Assembly: GCA_031278295.1 (NCBI GenBank)
Contig: JAITKQ010000011.1
Coordinates: forward strand, 1-18,088
Length of the DNA stretch: 18,088 nt
DNA from: Spirochaetaceae bacterium
Lineage (GTDB): Bacteria; Spirochaetota; Spirochaetia; Treponematales; Breznakiellaceae
Direction of reading: 5' to 3'
Shown: positions 6,276 to 14,455 of the stretch, one piece after another
Layout: the number at the start of each line of letters is the position of its first letter
Numbering within the stretch: the stretch's first letter is position 1
The notes under the pieces: model-generated
Database searches by the model: none
Told to the model about the DNA's origin: nothing
The model's input: only the letters and a program-made list of their open reading frames with translations
Program-made: the position numbers and the translations under genes

Positions 6276-7284
6276 AATCTCCTCCGTTCCCCTGTTTCAC
6301 TAACTTTTCAAATTCAGCGACAACCCGCCTGCCGATCTGTTCATCCTCGGAAACGCTCCCCCCCGATACCCCAAGGCCGCCGGCAATCCTGCCGTCTACG
6401 AATAGCGGGAAGCCGCCGCCAAAAACCACGATTCTTGGATCGGCGGTATTGATTCCGTACAGGCTGCCTCCCGGCACGGCCGGATCGTACAAATTCCCCG
6501 AAGGCTGCTCCATAGCGACGGCGGTATAGGCCTTGTTGACCGCTACCTTTATGCTTACCAGGGATGCCTTGGGAAAACGGTAAAAATAAACCAGGTTGGC
6601 GCCCTGATCGACAATTGCCAGTGAAACCGGTACCCCTATCTTTGCGCTTTCCTGCTGCCCCGCCTGCCTGAGTCTTTCACAGAGCACCGCCGTGAAAATT
6701 GTCCCGCAGTTCCCGTATTCGCTTTCGCCCGTTTCCAACTCTTTCAACTTTTTTACCACCCTTTTAATAAAGCCCCGGTACACTTCCATCTTTGCCAGCA
6801 CATACATGGCGTCAGAAAGCCGGTTCAAATACTTCAGTAAAACCGGCGATACCTGCTCGTCCCGCGCAAGACCAACCACGTGACGCTCGGCCCGCCGTAC
6901 AACTGTCCGCGCCAGATGGAACATGGACGAAACCGGACTCTCGCCCGGCAGGGAAAAGCCGGTCAGCTTGCCGAATTCTTCGGTATAGGCGCTGATCAGG
7001 TTTTCAAGATACAGAACATCTTCTTCCCCGACCGCTATGCTGTTTTTTTCGCGCTGCCTCTCGTCACCGGCAAGTTCGGCGCCTACGACGAAGAGCCTGT
7101 TCTGAATCTTCCGCACTATTGCCCTTAAATCGTCGAATTCCAGGGAAGAATAGATCAGGGCCAGGACGCTGTTCGCCTCGTCTACAGTGCCGTAGCACCA
7201 AACACGGGGATCGTCTTTGAACACTTCAGTTCCGCCGTACAACGAAGTTTTACCGGCATCACCGCGCTTGGTAAAAATATTCAA
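6259..7284 (-). CDS. pduO: PduO, ATP:cob(I)alamin adenosyltransferase with C-terminal haem-binding-type domain
   Basis: 341 residues in two domains. Residues 1 to about 180 are the PduO-type adenosyltransferase: TKRGDAGKTSLYGG near the N-terminus (ATP site), VDEANSVLAL, and RRAERHVVGLARDEQVSP. Residues about 195-335 are a GlcG/HbpS-type (DUF336) domain ending DGRIAGGLGVSGGSVSEDE, known to bind haem or corrinoid in relatives. The enzyme rebuilds adenosylcobalamin for the diol dehydratase from ATP and the cobalamin reduced by PduS. The start is TTG at 7284; a GGGGGGA sequence sits about 8 bases before it and the next in-frame ATG would remove the ATP motif. It overlaps pduP by 17 bases. Confidence 0.94.
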   Translation of the reverse strand: MNIFTKRGDAGKTSLYGGTEVFKDDPRVWCYGTVDEANSVLALIYSSLEFDDLRAIVRKIQNRLFVVGAELAGDERQREKNSIAVGEEDVLYLENLISAYTEEFGKLTGFSLPGESPVSSMFHLARTVVRRAERHVVGLARDEQVSPVLLKYLNRLSDAMYVLAKMEVYRGFIKRVVKKLKELETGESEYGNCGTIFTAVLCERLRQAGQQESAKIGVPVSLAIVDQGANLVYFYRFPKASLVSIKVAVNKAYTAVAMEQPSGNLYDPAVPGGSLYGINTADPRIVVFGGGFPLFVDGRIAGGLGVSGGSVSEDEQIGRRVVAEFEKLVKQGNGGDYGSTS

Positions 7285-7307
7285 TCCGTCTGTCCCCCCT
7301 GCTAAGG

Positions 7308-7574
7308 TTAAGCTTCCGCCTGTTTGTCGATGATTCCGACCACAGCCAGATCCACCGGCATCCTTGGATCGTTAAAGACCGCCCTCGCGGGGCTGCCCTG
7401 ACAGAGCAGGACATACTCCCCCGTTCCCGCGCCTACCGCGTCAACCGCAACTTCCTCGTTGCCGATCGGCTTATGCGCCGAGTCAACATGCTGTACAACC
7501 AGCAGCTTTGTACCGATTAGGTGTTCGTCTTTTTGGGTGGAAACAACCATCCCCTTTACTATTCCCATTCGCAT
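7308..7574 (-). CDS. pduN: PduN, pentameric vertex protein (EutN/CcmL family)
   Basis: 88 residues matching the EutN/CcmL/PduN fold: MGIVKGMVVSTQKDEHLIGTKL at the start, GTGEYVLLCQGSPAR in the middle and the conserved VDLAVVGIIDK at the end. Pentamers of this family cap the vertices of the polyhedral shell, and loss gives malformed compartments. It is the only vertex protein gene in the window. ATG 7574 is preceded by GGAGAGG; ten bases separate it from the pduM stop and 23 bases lie before pduO. Confidence 0.95.
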   Translation of the reverse strand: MRMGIVKGMVVSTQKDEHLIGTKLLVVQHVDSAHKPIGNEEVAVDAVGAGTGEYVLLCQGSPARAVFNDPRMPVDLAVVGIIDKQAEA

Positions 7575-7584
7575 AGCGCCTCTC

Positions 7585-8199
7585 CTATTCCTGCCTTACA
7601 ATTTCTATGTTCCTTGCCCGAGCCTCATCAGCCGCCAAAGCCGTAATCAAAACTTCCCTGCCGATAACAATCCTGTCCGCGTTGGGGAACGCAAAAATAT
7701 CCCGTCGTGAAAGTACGTTCCCGGTGTACAGGGCTTCCTTCCTTACCCCGCCCTGTACACGGCCGTCCGAAGAAACGCCGGAATCGAGAAGCACCACCCC
7801 CAACGAATAGAGCTGTTTCCAATAAGCTTTCAGCACGGCTCTACAGGCCGGGCTAAGTTCCCCGCTTCCCGGCGTCTTTTTGAGTTGGAAAACAGGCTTT
7901 CCCCTGACAATCATGCTGCCGATCAGCCTGCCCCAGGGGCTAAAGGCCAGTCCCAGTGCCGCCTCGGCAACATCGGGAAAACGGATATAGTCAACAAACA
8001 TCACATCGTAATCCTCACCGACGCGCTCAATATCGCCGCACGGGACATAATCCGCCCTGCCGTTTATCGATCGGGCCGCCTCCAACAGCTCAAGTTTGTT
8101 TGTCTCGTCAAAACATAGGGCCAGCACCTTCTGCCTGTCGAGTAAAATGTATTTTTTGACTGTTTCGACAACGATCCTTGTCAATTCTTCAATTGTCAT
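7585..8199 (-). CDS. pduM: PduM, microcompartment assembly protein
   Basis: 204 residues. The C-terminus, roughly SRRDIFAFPNADRIVIGREV then ITALAADEARARNIEIVRQE, lines up with the end of Salmonella PduM (ITAMARDAANARNIQLIKQE), and the N-terminal helix MTIEELTRIVVETVKKYI resembles encapsulation peptides. Salmonella PduM is a structural component needed for proper compartment formation; its biochemical role is unknown. This protein is about 40 residues longer than my recollection of the Salmonella one (163), the extra length lying in the N-terminal half with a segment around DYDVMFVDYIRFPD. ATG 8199 overlaps the pduL stop by 4 bases (ATGA) and has GGAG upstream. Confidence 0.85.
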   Translation of the reverse strand: MTIEELTRIVVETVKKYILLDRQKVLALCFDETNKLELLEAARSINGRADYVPCGDIERVGEDYDVMFVDYIRFPDVAEAALGLAFSPWGRLIGSMIVRGKPVFQLKKTPGSGELSPACRAVLKAYWKQLYSLGVVLLDSGVSSDGRVQGGVRKEALYTGNVLSRRDIFAFPNADRIVIGREVLITALAADEARARNIEIVRQE

Positions 8200-8837
8200 A
8201 CCCTGTCTCCAGCAATTATCAGACCCAAATCGCCGTTTTTTATCGCGCCGGCGTTGGCCTCGTCCGTATCGAGGTGTATTTCGTCCACGAATTTTTCCGA
8301 AACCCTAAGCAGTACATCGGCGAACACCAGCCTCCGGCCCTTGGTACTGTACTCTAGGGACACAAGCTGCTTATCTTTAAGGCCATACTTCCCCGCCGTT
8401 TCCGGCCTCAGATGAACATGGCGCATCGCCACAATCGCGCAGTCCCGTTCAATGGCCGCTCCGCTTGCGGGATTCTCTATCCGTACCCTGCCCGCCCCTG
8501 AAAGATTGCCCGATTCGTTTACAGGGCAGGGAACCCCAAGCGCGAAGGTATCGCTCAGTGAAAGCTCAAACTGGGTCAGCCCCCGGACCGGCCCCAGAAT
8601 CCTTACACTTGAAAATTTTCCCTTAGGGCCGGAAACAGCTACCGTCTCTTTACTAGCGTACTGGCCGGGTTGTAACTCCTTCACCGGCGTCAGCTGGTAA
8701 GCAGGGCCGTAGAGTGCATCCATATCCGCGCGCGACAGGTGTATATGCCTGTTTGAAACACCTGTCGTAATGAAAGGGGCGTCTTCCATTTCGCGGATCA
8801 CATCGACTACTATTCTTTTCAGCCGTTCCCGATCCAT
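8196..8837 (-). CDS. pduL: PduL, phosphate propanoyltransferase
   Basis: 213 residues from ATG 8837. It converts propionyl-CoA and phosphate to propionyl phosphate, recycling CoA inside the compartment. Zinc-ligand histidines occur in GVSNRHIHLS (H31, H33) and MRHVHLRPE (H140, H142), with H188 in EIHLDTDEANAG; the phosphate-site arginine is in ILGPVRG. The N-terminal helix MDRERLKRIVVDVIREM is an encapsulation peptide, as in Salmonella PduL. The frame is open upstream to an ATG at 8879, overlapping pduK, but family similarity begins at MDRE. No propionate kinase PduW is encoded nearby, so a housekeeping acetate kinase would have to harvest the ATP. Confidence 0.95.
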   Translation of the reverse strand: MDRERLKRIVVDVIREMEDAPFITTGVSNRHIHLSRADMDALYGPAYQLTPVKELQPGQYASKETVAVSGPKGKFSSVRILGPVRGLTQFELSLSDTFALGVPCPVNESGNLSGAGRVRIENPASGAAIERDCAIVAMRHVHLRPETAGKYGLKDKQLVSLEYSTKGRRLVFADVLLRVSEKFVDEIHLDTDEANAGAIKNGDLGLIIAGDRV

Positions 8838-8847
8838 GGTGGACCCG

Positions 8848-9384
8848 CTAACTTTCAAGTTCAAAGGAGGGGGTTTCATTGTCCCCGTCTGATTGAGGCC
8901 CCGACGCTCCCTTGGCCTTTTTTGGCTGGCCCCTAGGCTTCTTTACATCCTTTGGTTCTACCGCGGGCAGTGCGGATTCAGGCACGGGCCGCTCAGGTTC
9001 AGCCGGAGTCTTAGCGGATTCAGGCTGCGCCTTCACGGACTCAGGCGGCGCCTTAGCGTGCCTGGAAGCGGTGCTAGGCTTCTTCGCCCTGTCCAGCCCG
9101 ACTGTCTCCCGGCTCAAGACGATACGCCCGGTCCCATCGGACGGCCTTGGTATAACATGGACAGAGATAACCCTGCCAAGCTTTGCCGCCGCGGACCCGG
9201 CCGCTTTTACCGCAGCCTTTACCGCTCCAACATCGCCTTCGATTTTTACGGTGGTCATCCCGTCGCCCCTTGCAAGCTCGTAACCCAAGAGTCTGACATT
9301 CGCCGATTTAACGGCAGAATCCGTCGCCTCTATCGCGGCGGTAAGACCGACGACCTCAATAAAACCCAAAGCGTTACCTGTCAT
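8848..9384 (-). CDS. pduK: PduK-type BMC shell protein with Pro/Lys/Glu-rich C-terminal extension
   Basis: 178 residues from ATG 9384, preceded by GGAGG; an ATG 12 bases earlier overlaps that ribosome site and is rejected. Residues about 4-88 are one BMC domain (ALGFIEVVGLTAAIEATDSA ... SVHVIPRPSDG), with the pore-loop region reading ELARGDGMT instead of the KIGSG of PduA. Residues about 95-178 are low-complexity Pro, Ala, Lys, Glu and Ser, including a seven-residue repeat (PPESVKA, QPESAKT) encoded by a 21-bp DNA repeat. Salmonella PduK also has a C-terminal extension, but there it carries a cysteine cluster; none exists here. Position between pduH and pduL fits the pduJ-pduK slot, so it may also cover part of the missing PduJ's role. 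PduK is a minor shell protein of uncertain function. Confidence 0.85.
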   Translation of the reverse strand: MTGNALGFIEVVGLTAAIEATDSAVKSANVRLLGYELARGDGMTTVKIEGDVGAVKAAVKAAGSAAAKLGRVISVHVIPRPSDGTGRIVLSRETVGLDRAKKPSTASRHAKAPPESVKAQPESAKTPAEPERPVPESALPAVEPKDVKKPRGQPKKAKGASGPQSDGDNETPSFELES

Positions 9385-9401
9385 ACAAACCTCCAAAGCC
9401 C

Positions 9402-9752
9402 TTACAACACGAAGGGCATACCTTTCACGAGCCTGGCGGCATTTGCCGCCAGGCTTCTCAGTTTGCCGCCGTCCAGCCGGTAATTCAGCGTGAATAGCGG
9501 CTTCTCCGCGGGCAGCTTGTTGTAATGCACCGCCGCCATTCCCGCGTCGTCCAGACCCAGCCCGACACCCAATACCGAAGCCGCCGCCGCCTTGTAGGCC
9601 AGGGCAACGGCCCCGCCTTCACCGGCTGCCTCCACCTCGCAGGGCACACCTTCCTCCTCCGCCCCGAACAAGAGTTCCCGCAGGTTTTCCGGACCGCTTA
9701 CGCCGTACCCTACAAAAAGTTTGATGGAAGGGACAGCCGCCTCGCCGATCAT
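9402..9752 (-). CDS. pduH: PduH, diol dehydratase reactivase small subunit
   Basis: 116 residues of the DdrB/PduH family. It starts IKLFVGYGVSGPENLRELL and includes LFGAEEEGVPCEVE, ASVLGVGLGLDDAGMAAVHY and a closing LAANAARLVKG segment typical of DdrB. With PduG it forms the chaperone-like reactivase that removes damaged cobalamin from inactivated diol dehydratase; the fold resembles the beta subunit of the dehydratase. ATG 9752 overlaps the pduG stop by 4 bases (ATGA) and has GGGAAGGGAG just upstream, so the two subunits are translationally coupled. Confidence 0.93.
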   Translation of the reverse strand: MIGEAAVPSIKLFVGYGVSGPENLRELLFGAEEEGVPCEVEAAGEGGAVALAYKAAAASVLGVGLGLDDAGMAAVHYNKLPAEKPLFTLNYRLDGGKLRSLAANAARLVKGMPFVL

Positions 9753-11560
9753 GCTCCCTTCCCGTAATTCAAAACCAGTCCTGTGGCGACCGCGTTTCGG
9801 GGGCCTTCGGTTTCGCGGACATTTCCCCGCCCCGCCACGATCCCGTAATGGGAAAGCGCGCCGGTTACCATCTGGGGAATCTCGAAATCCAGCGCGGATC
9901 CGCCGACCAGCACCACAAAATCGATCTCCCTTATATTGCCCGACTCGGTCACCATCGTCAGCGCCCTCAGCGCGTTGGTAACAAAGACCTTTTCCTTTGC
10001 CTCTTTCCGCACGGTTTTGATCTTTTCGATGGACGCGCTTACCGGTATGGGAACAAAGCCCCCCTCCTTGATCAAAACCGTCCTGGCAAAAGTTTCAGGG
10101 GATAGGGCGTTTTTGAAAAACTGCACCGTCCCGTCCTCGTGCCGTATATGAAAAAGGCTCTCCACACGGGCCAGAGGATAGCGCTTGATGTCCTCGGCAA
10201 TGTCCCAGGAATCGAGCCCCAGCTCGGTCTGGATCAGCAGCGTCACCATATTCCCCGCGCCGGCCAGGTGCACGGACTTAACATGCCCCGTCCTGGTGAT
10301 GACGGAAGCGTCGGTCGATCCGGCCCCCATGTCGATTATGGCAAGCGGGCTGCTTACCCCGGGCGTGGTTAAAGCGCCCTGAATCGCCATGTCGGCCTCG
10401 ACGCCGCCGACACCCACTTTTATTTTGAGCTGCCCGGCAAGTTCCCGCGCAATCATGTCCATCTGCAAACGGTCCGACTTGACCATCGCGGCAATGCCCA
10501 CCGCGTTCTCCATCGAAAATTCTTCGGCAACGCCGCCTGAGACCTTCTGCGGGTTAAATGTGTCCACCGCGAGCAGGTCCTGAATCTTGATGTCCGCGGG
10601 AAGACGGTCTGTCAGATCGGAAAGAGTCTGCCGTACACGCTCGAGCATACCGCCGGCGTTGGTCCCCGCTTCCCCTTTCACGTCGGCAACGGGCGAAGCC
10701 TCGCGCACGGCCTTCATTATCTCCTGTGAACCGGATTCAATATCGACGCCCAATGTACGCTGTTCACCGATGATCTGTAGTTTGCCTGCCGGAATAACCC
10801 GCTCGGTAACATCCCCGGACGGGGTTTTGATCACCACCGCGGAACGGTTACCGATCAGTGCCCGCGCCACCGGCACGATGAATTTTGTCTCTTCCGGGTT
10901 CAGGCCAAAAACCGTGGCTATGCCGTAGGGGTTGGATAGCATCTCAACCACACCACCTGCCCTGGCAACCTCAACCACCGCCGGCATACCGACGGGTACC
11001 TTTTCGATAAACTTCACCTCATCCACTATCGGGATGGGCGTCTTGATCCGGTTTACGATCAGAACCGCGTCGTCCTTCTGTGCTACCGCGCCTTTGACTC
11101 CTATGCCGCGCTCAACAGCGCGGTTAATGATAGCCGCCGCTTCCTCATGGTTCGTATCGGCGGCAATTATGGGAATATAGTCCCCCGCCGCGGCGTTTGG
11201 AAGTTCCCTTATGGAAATTGTAACGCCGCTCCCGATACCTTCCCCGCCGGGGGTATGCGGGTTGTGACCAATCAGGGTTGACTCGGTTATGATGGTCTCC
11301 GTTATGGTTTCCATAGCGACATCGCCAATCACGGGCGTCGCCTCATTCAGGCTGACAAAGCCGATATCCCCAAGCGGGATACCGGCCCTGTCGGCGGCCT
11401 GCTTTAATGAGGCGAAAACACCGTGAATGTTTTGCCGCGTACCTTTGATGCCTGTAGTATCAACGATGCCCGAAGACAAAAACTTAAGCCTGCCCCCTTC
11501 CGTAAGGGCGAGGGCAGTTTCTGTGGATGCGTTGCCAATATCAACCCCGGCGATGATCAT
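9749..11560 (-). CDS. pduG: PduG, diol dehydratase reactivase large subunit (DdrA, actin-like ATPase)
   Basis: 603 residues, close to the usual 610. It has the actin/Hsp70-like ATPase signatures DIGNASTE (7-14) and DMGAGSTDASV (410-420), the conserved GHNPHTPGGEGIGSG near 98-112, and a final GGSALDFEIPQM block. It uses ATP binding and hydrolysis to exchange damaged cyanocobalamin-like cofactor for intact adenosylcobalamin in glycerol- or suicide-inactivated PduCDE. The gene follows pduE by 4 bases and overlaps pduH by 4. The Shine-Dalgarno match is weak (AAGG), consistent with re-initiation after pduE. Confidence 0.96.
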   Translation of the reverse strand: MIIAGVDIGNASTETALALTEGGRLKFLSSGIVDTTGIKGTRQNIHGVFASLKQAADRAGIPLGDIGFVSLNEATPVIGDVAMETITETIITESTLIGHNPHTPGGEGIGSGVTISIRELPNAAAGDYIPIIAADTNHEEAAAIINRAVERGIGVKGAVAQKDDAVLIVNRIKTPIPIVDEVKFIEKVPVGMPAVVEVARAGGVVEMLSNPYGIATVFGLNPEETKFIVPVARALIGNRSAVVIKTPSGDVTERVIPAGKLQIIGEQRTLGVDIESGSQEIMKAVREASPVADVKGEAGTNAGGMLERVRQTLSDLTDRLPADIKIQDLLAVDTFNPQKVSGGVAEEFSMENAVGIAAMVKSDRLQMDMIARELAGQLKIKVGVGGVEADMAIQGALTTPGVSSPLAIIDMGAGSTDASVITRTGHVKSVHLAGAGNMVTLLIQTELGLDSWDIAEDIKRYPLARVESLFHIRHEDGTVQFFKNALSPETFARTVLIKEGGFVPIPVSASIEKIKTVRKEAKEKVFVTNALRALTMVTESGNIREIDFVVLVGGSALDFEIPQMVTGALSHYGIVAGRGNVRETEGPRNAVATGLVLNYGKGA

Positions 11561-11564
11561 TTTG

Positions 11565-12080
11565 TCAAGAAACCTTTTTAAGCCTGCCTCTGGTCTCTCC
11601 TACTTCCGCAGCCTCACGGACATGGGCGGCTGATATTTTGGCGTTGTACCGGTTTTCAAGCTCATCCGCGATTGCCAAAAGTTCCTGCCTGGTCGAGTGG
11701 TAAGGGCGAAGGGCATTGTATATCTCCAGGATACGCTGATCCGGAACAGCTATAAGTTCCGCCGCCCTCCTGAAGTTGGCCGCCAGATTCCGCCGCCCTA
11801 TCGATTCGGCCACCTGGGCCTGCATCTCAAGGGTTTCCGCCGTGATGCGTACATCCTGGGCGTCGATACTGCCGTTCAGTACCCCTTCGAGGGTAACATC
11901 GTTTAGACCTTTGCCCGTCGGGGTTTTTAACTTATCCGCGCTTTTTTCCGCCAGAGGATAGTCCTTTGTTGTAACCCGCGTACCGGTATAAGCGCCTGAC
12001 CGGGATTCCGCCGGCACGGGGGCCGACTCCATCCCCGCGATCACGTCCCGTACAATTTTTTCAAGAGTTGCCTGATCCAC
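11565..12080 (-). CDS. pduE: PduE, diol dehydratase small (gamma) subunit
   Basis: 171 residues from GTG 12080, which has AGGGGG six bases upstream; a longer open frame to 12140 would overlap pduD and has no family match. The N-terminal helix VDQATLEKIVRDVIAGM is of the encapsulation-peptide type, followed by a Pro/Ser linker, then the family block DYPLAEK, TPTGKGLNDVTLEGVLNGSI, RNLAANFRRAAELIAVPD and the terminal EVGETRGRLKK. It joins PduC and PduD in the (alpha-beta-gamma)2 adenosylcobalamin-dependent diol dehydratase. Ten bases separate it from pduD. Confidence 0.95.
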   Translation of the reverse strand: MDQATLEKIVRDVIAGMESAPVPAESRSGAYTGTRVTTKDYPLAEKSADKLKTPTGKGLNDVTLEGVLNGSIDAQDVRITAETLEMQAQVAESIGRRNLAANFRRAAELIAVPDQRILEIYNALRPYHSTRQELLAIADELENRYNAKISAAHVREAAEVGETRGRLKKVS

Positions 12081-12090
12081 TTTGAACCCC

Positions 12091-12768
12091 CTATTTGAAT
12101 TTGACCGAAAGCTCGACAGGCTTCCGGTTGGCGTCCACATGCTCCGTCTCTTTGATATGGAGCAGGGCCGCTATCGCCTGGTACTTGGGGCGCGCCATCT
12201 GATCGTTTTTGGTCGGTACAGGGTTGGGCGTCTCGTTTTTGGCGTACTTGGCCGCATTCTTGCCTATCGCGCGGTAGGTCGGCAGATCGATCACCGGCGC
12301 CTGGGGAAACAGTTCAAGGTTTGAAAGCTGGGGAAGATCCTTTTGGTGAATGATCGTGGTGCCCCGTGACTGTATGCCGATGGCAATTCCAGAACCCGAA
12401 AGTTTTGCGGCCGCAAGGGTAAACGCGGCAATATCGGAAGAATGAAAGAAGCGGACAACCCGGCTCTTGAGACCTTCCTCCTCTATTCCGGCCAGGATCT
12501 CCTTGAGTACCTGTCCGTGTGGTATACCTACAATGGTCTTGAACTGATGCGTGCCAAATGCAGGCGCCACAGCTACAATCACCTCATCTTTTGGACCGGG
12601 ATCTGCCGCACCTTTATCTTCAAGGATAAGGTCCGCCTCACCGGTGTCGGAAGAACTTTTACGCGGAGGCGGCTCTCCGCCAAATCCGTCCACAGCCGCT
12701 TCCTGGGGATTGTAGTTTTTCAGCACATCCATTATTACCTGTCTTATCAACGTTTCATTAATTTCCAT
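12091..12768 (-). CDS. pduD: PduD, diol dehydratase medium (beta) subunit
   Basis: 225 residues from ATG 12768, with AAGGAG at good distance; an upstream extension to 12876 runs into pduC and is rejected. Residues 1-18 (MEINETLIRQVIMDVLKN) are the known type of encapsulation peptide in PduD, which targets the whole dehydratase into the shell. A variable acidic linker follows, then EVIVAVAPAFGTHQFKTIVG, HGQVLKEILAGIEEEGL, IGIQSRGTTIIHQKDLPQL and ELFPQAP, all conserved cobalamin-binding beta-subunit segments. Gaps of 10 bases on both sides indicate stoichiometric co-translation with pduC and pduE. Confidence 0.96.
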   Translation of the reverse strand: MEINETLIRQVIMDVLKNYNPQEAAVDGFGGEPPPRKSSSDTGEADLILEDKGAADPGPKDEVIVAVAPAFGTHQFKTIVGIPHGQVLKEILAGIEEEGLKSRVVRFFHSSDIAAFTLAAAKLSGSGIAIGIQSRGTTIIHQKDLPQLSNLELFPQAPVIDLPTYRAIGKNAAKYAKNETPNPVPTKNDQMARPKYQAIAALLHIKETEHVDANRKPVELSVKFK

Positions 12769-12778
12769 ACCGTTCTCC

Positions 12779-14440
12779 TTAAACCGTCGTGGGATCGATA
12801 GCGTTGGGTATATTTTTGATAATTTCCCAGCGATCCTTGCTGATACGATAGCCCGTACCGGGCCCGGCATAGTCATTAACGTCGTTGACGGCGCTTACGC
12901 ATTTGAAATCTTTTGTAAGTATTGCCGAAGTGTGCAGATAATCGCCGGAAATACGCTGCTTGAGCATACCCAGCACCGCTTCCGCTACGTCACTAAAGCC
13001 GTTTTTGGCAAGAGCCTTTACTATATCGATACCCGTCGTACCCCGGCCCATCATCTCGCTGATCGCTTTGAGATCGGCCACCACATCCCGTTCCGGCATA
13101 TCGTTGCTGCCGTGCGCGTAAGTTGCCGCTTCCACTTCAGCGTCGGTAATGGCAGGAAGCCCCAATTCTTTGAACACCGCCTGCATCGCCTTTGCCGCTT
13201 TGTTGCGTATCGCCACAGCCTGATTCTCCGAAACGGGCCTAAGCCCCGCGTCCACCATCAGGTCCCGCTGGATAACGTTGATGTCGTCAAAATCCTCGGC
13301 ATCCACATTTGAACCGGCGAACATATTGTCGTAGTTAGGCACCGATGATGTTCCCGATGTGATAAAGTCCGTACCCGGCAGTAGCTGCATCAAAAGACGC
13401 GCCGTCCGCCGCATGTCGGAATGGGAGAAAGTCTGATCGTTACCGGAAGCGACTTCAAGGTCGAGCAGCGAAGTGATCAGGTTTTCCGCCAGTACCGCCC
13501 GGATACCGGAGGGAACCGCCGCGGGAACGCCGATGCAGCTTATCGAGCCGTTCTGCAAACCCTGAACGCCAGCGCCCTTGGTTACATAAACACAGCGCGC
13601 CTCAAGGTAGAGCATCGACTTGCCTTCCGCATAACCCATCTGTACCTCGCTTCCCGTGCCGGAAGTGAACCGCATCTTGAGCCCGCGGGACGCATAGGCC
13701 GAAGCGAGGAACGCCTTTGACCAAGGGGTATCGTCGCCGTCTACAAACACCGGTTCCGTACCGTACACCGACACGGTTTCCGCATAAGCGGTGAATCCCC
13801 GCATACCCAGCTCCAGTTCCGTCGCTTCTTCTACCGCGCACTGGGTAAGGATGCCGGGCCGCCCGGTCTGGGCGCCGATCAGTATCGCCAGCGCGTTGAA
13901 TGGCGCGTAACGGGCCACCGCAACGGTGGTCTCCTGCTCGTCAAAACCGCGGATGGCGGCCTCGGCCGCGTCGGCGGCGATCTGTACAGGGTTGTCCCGT
14001 ACATTGGTAACGTGGCATTGGTTGGACGGCGTCTTGCGGGCGCGCGCCTTCTGCATGCACATCATCATCTCGACAACGTTCATGTATCCCAAAACCTCGC
14101 ATATTTTTGCCGGAGTCATTGATGTGGTGAGGGGGATTATCTCGTCGCGTTTGACGTTGATGTCGCAGAACATTTTTGCCAGCTTTTGGGAGTCCATCGC
14201 GCAGACTTTCTCGGCATTTTCAAGGTTGATCGCGTAATTGGCGATAAAAGTGTCGATCATGTCGAAATCGGCCCGCTTCTTGCCGTCAAGCTCCACGATC
14301 TTGCCGTTTTCAATTTTGATGCCGGGTTTGGGATCGTTGGGGCCGTTCATCGCCATCATGCCGACTTCAGGCCATTCCTTGACAAAACCGTCCTGGTTAA
14401 CCGGCCGTTTTGCCAGCGCCTCAAATCGTTTTGATTTCAA
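12779..14440 (-). CDS. pduC: PduC, diol dehydratase large (alpha) subunit
   Basis: 553 residues, one shorter than the Salmonella and Klebsiella proteins and collinear with them. It is the catalytic TIM-barrel subunit that converts 1,2-propanediol to propionaldehyde (and glycerol to 3-hydroxypropionaldehyde) with adenosylcobalamin. Residues known from the Klebsiella oxytoca structure fall at identical positions: Gln141, His143, Glu170, Glu221, Gln296, Ser301, Asp335, Gln336 and Ser362. The N-terminus KSKRFEALAKRPVNQDGFV matches the family, so the start is the TTG at 14440, seven bases after GGGAGG. The dehydratase is B12-dependent, not the glycyl-radical type. Substrate preference between propanediol and glycerol cannot be read from these residues; the Pdu context favours propanediol. 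Confidence 0.97.
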   Translation of the reverse strand: MKSKRFEALAKRPVNQDGFVKEWPEVGMMAMNGPNDPKPGIKIENGKIVELDGKKRADFDMIDTFIANYAINLENAEKVCAMDSQKLAKMFCDINVKRDEIIPLTTSMTPAKICEVLGYMNVVEMMMCMQKARARKTPSNQCHVTNVRDNPVQIAADAAEAAIRGFDEQETTVAVARYAPFNALAILIGAQTGRPGILTQCAVEEATELELGMRGFTAYAETVSVYGTEPVFVDGDDTPWSKAFLASAYASRGLKMRFTSGTGSEVQMGYAEGKSMLYLEARCVYVTKGAGVQGLQNGSISCIGVPAAVPSGIRAVLAENLITSLLDLEVASGNDQTFSHSDMRRTARLLMQLLPGTDFITSGTSSVPNYDNMFAGSNVDAEDFDDINVIQRDLMVDAGLRPVSENQAVAIRNKAAKAMQAVFKELGLPAITDAEVEAATYAHGSNDMPERDVVADLKAISEMMGRGTTGIDIVKALAKNGFSDVAEAVLGMLKQRISGDYLHTSAILTKDFKCVSAVNDVNDYAGPGTGYRISKDRWEIIKNIPNAIDPTTV

Positions 14441-14455
14441 GTTGAACCTCCCTTA

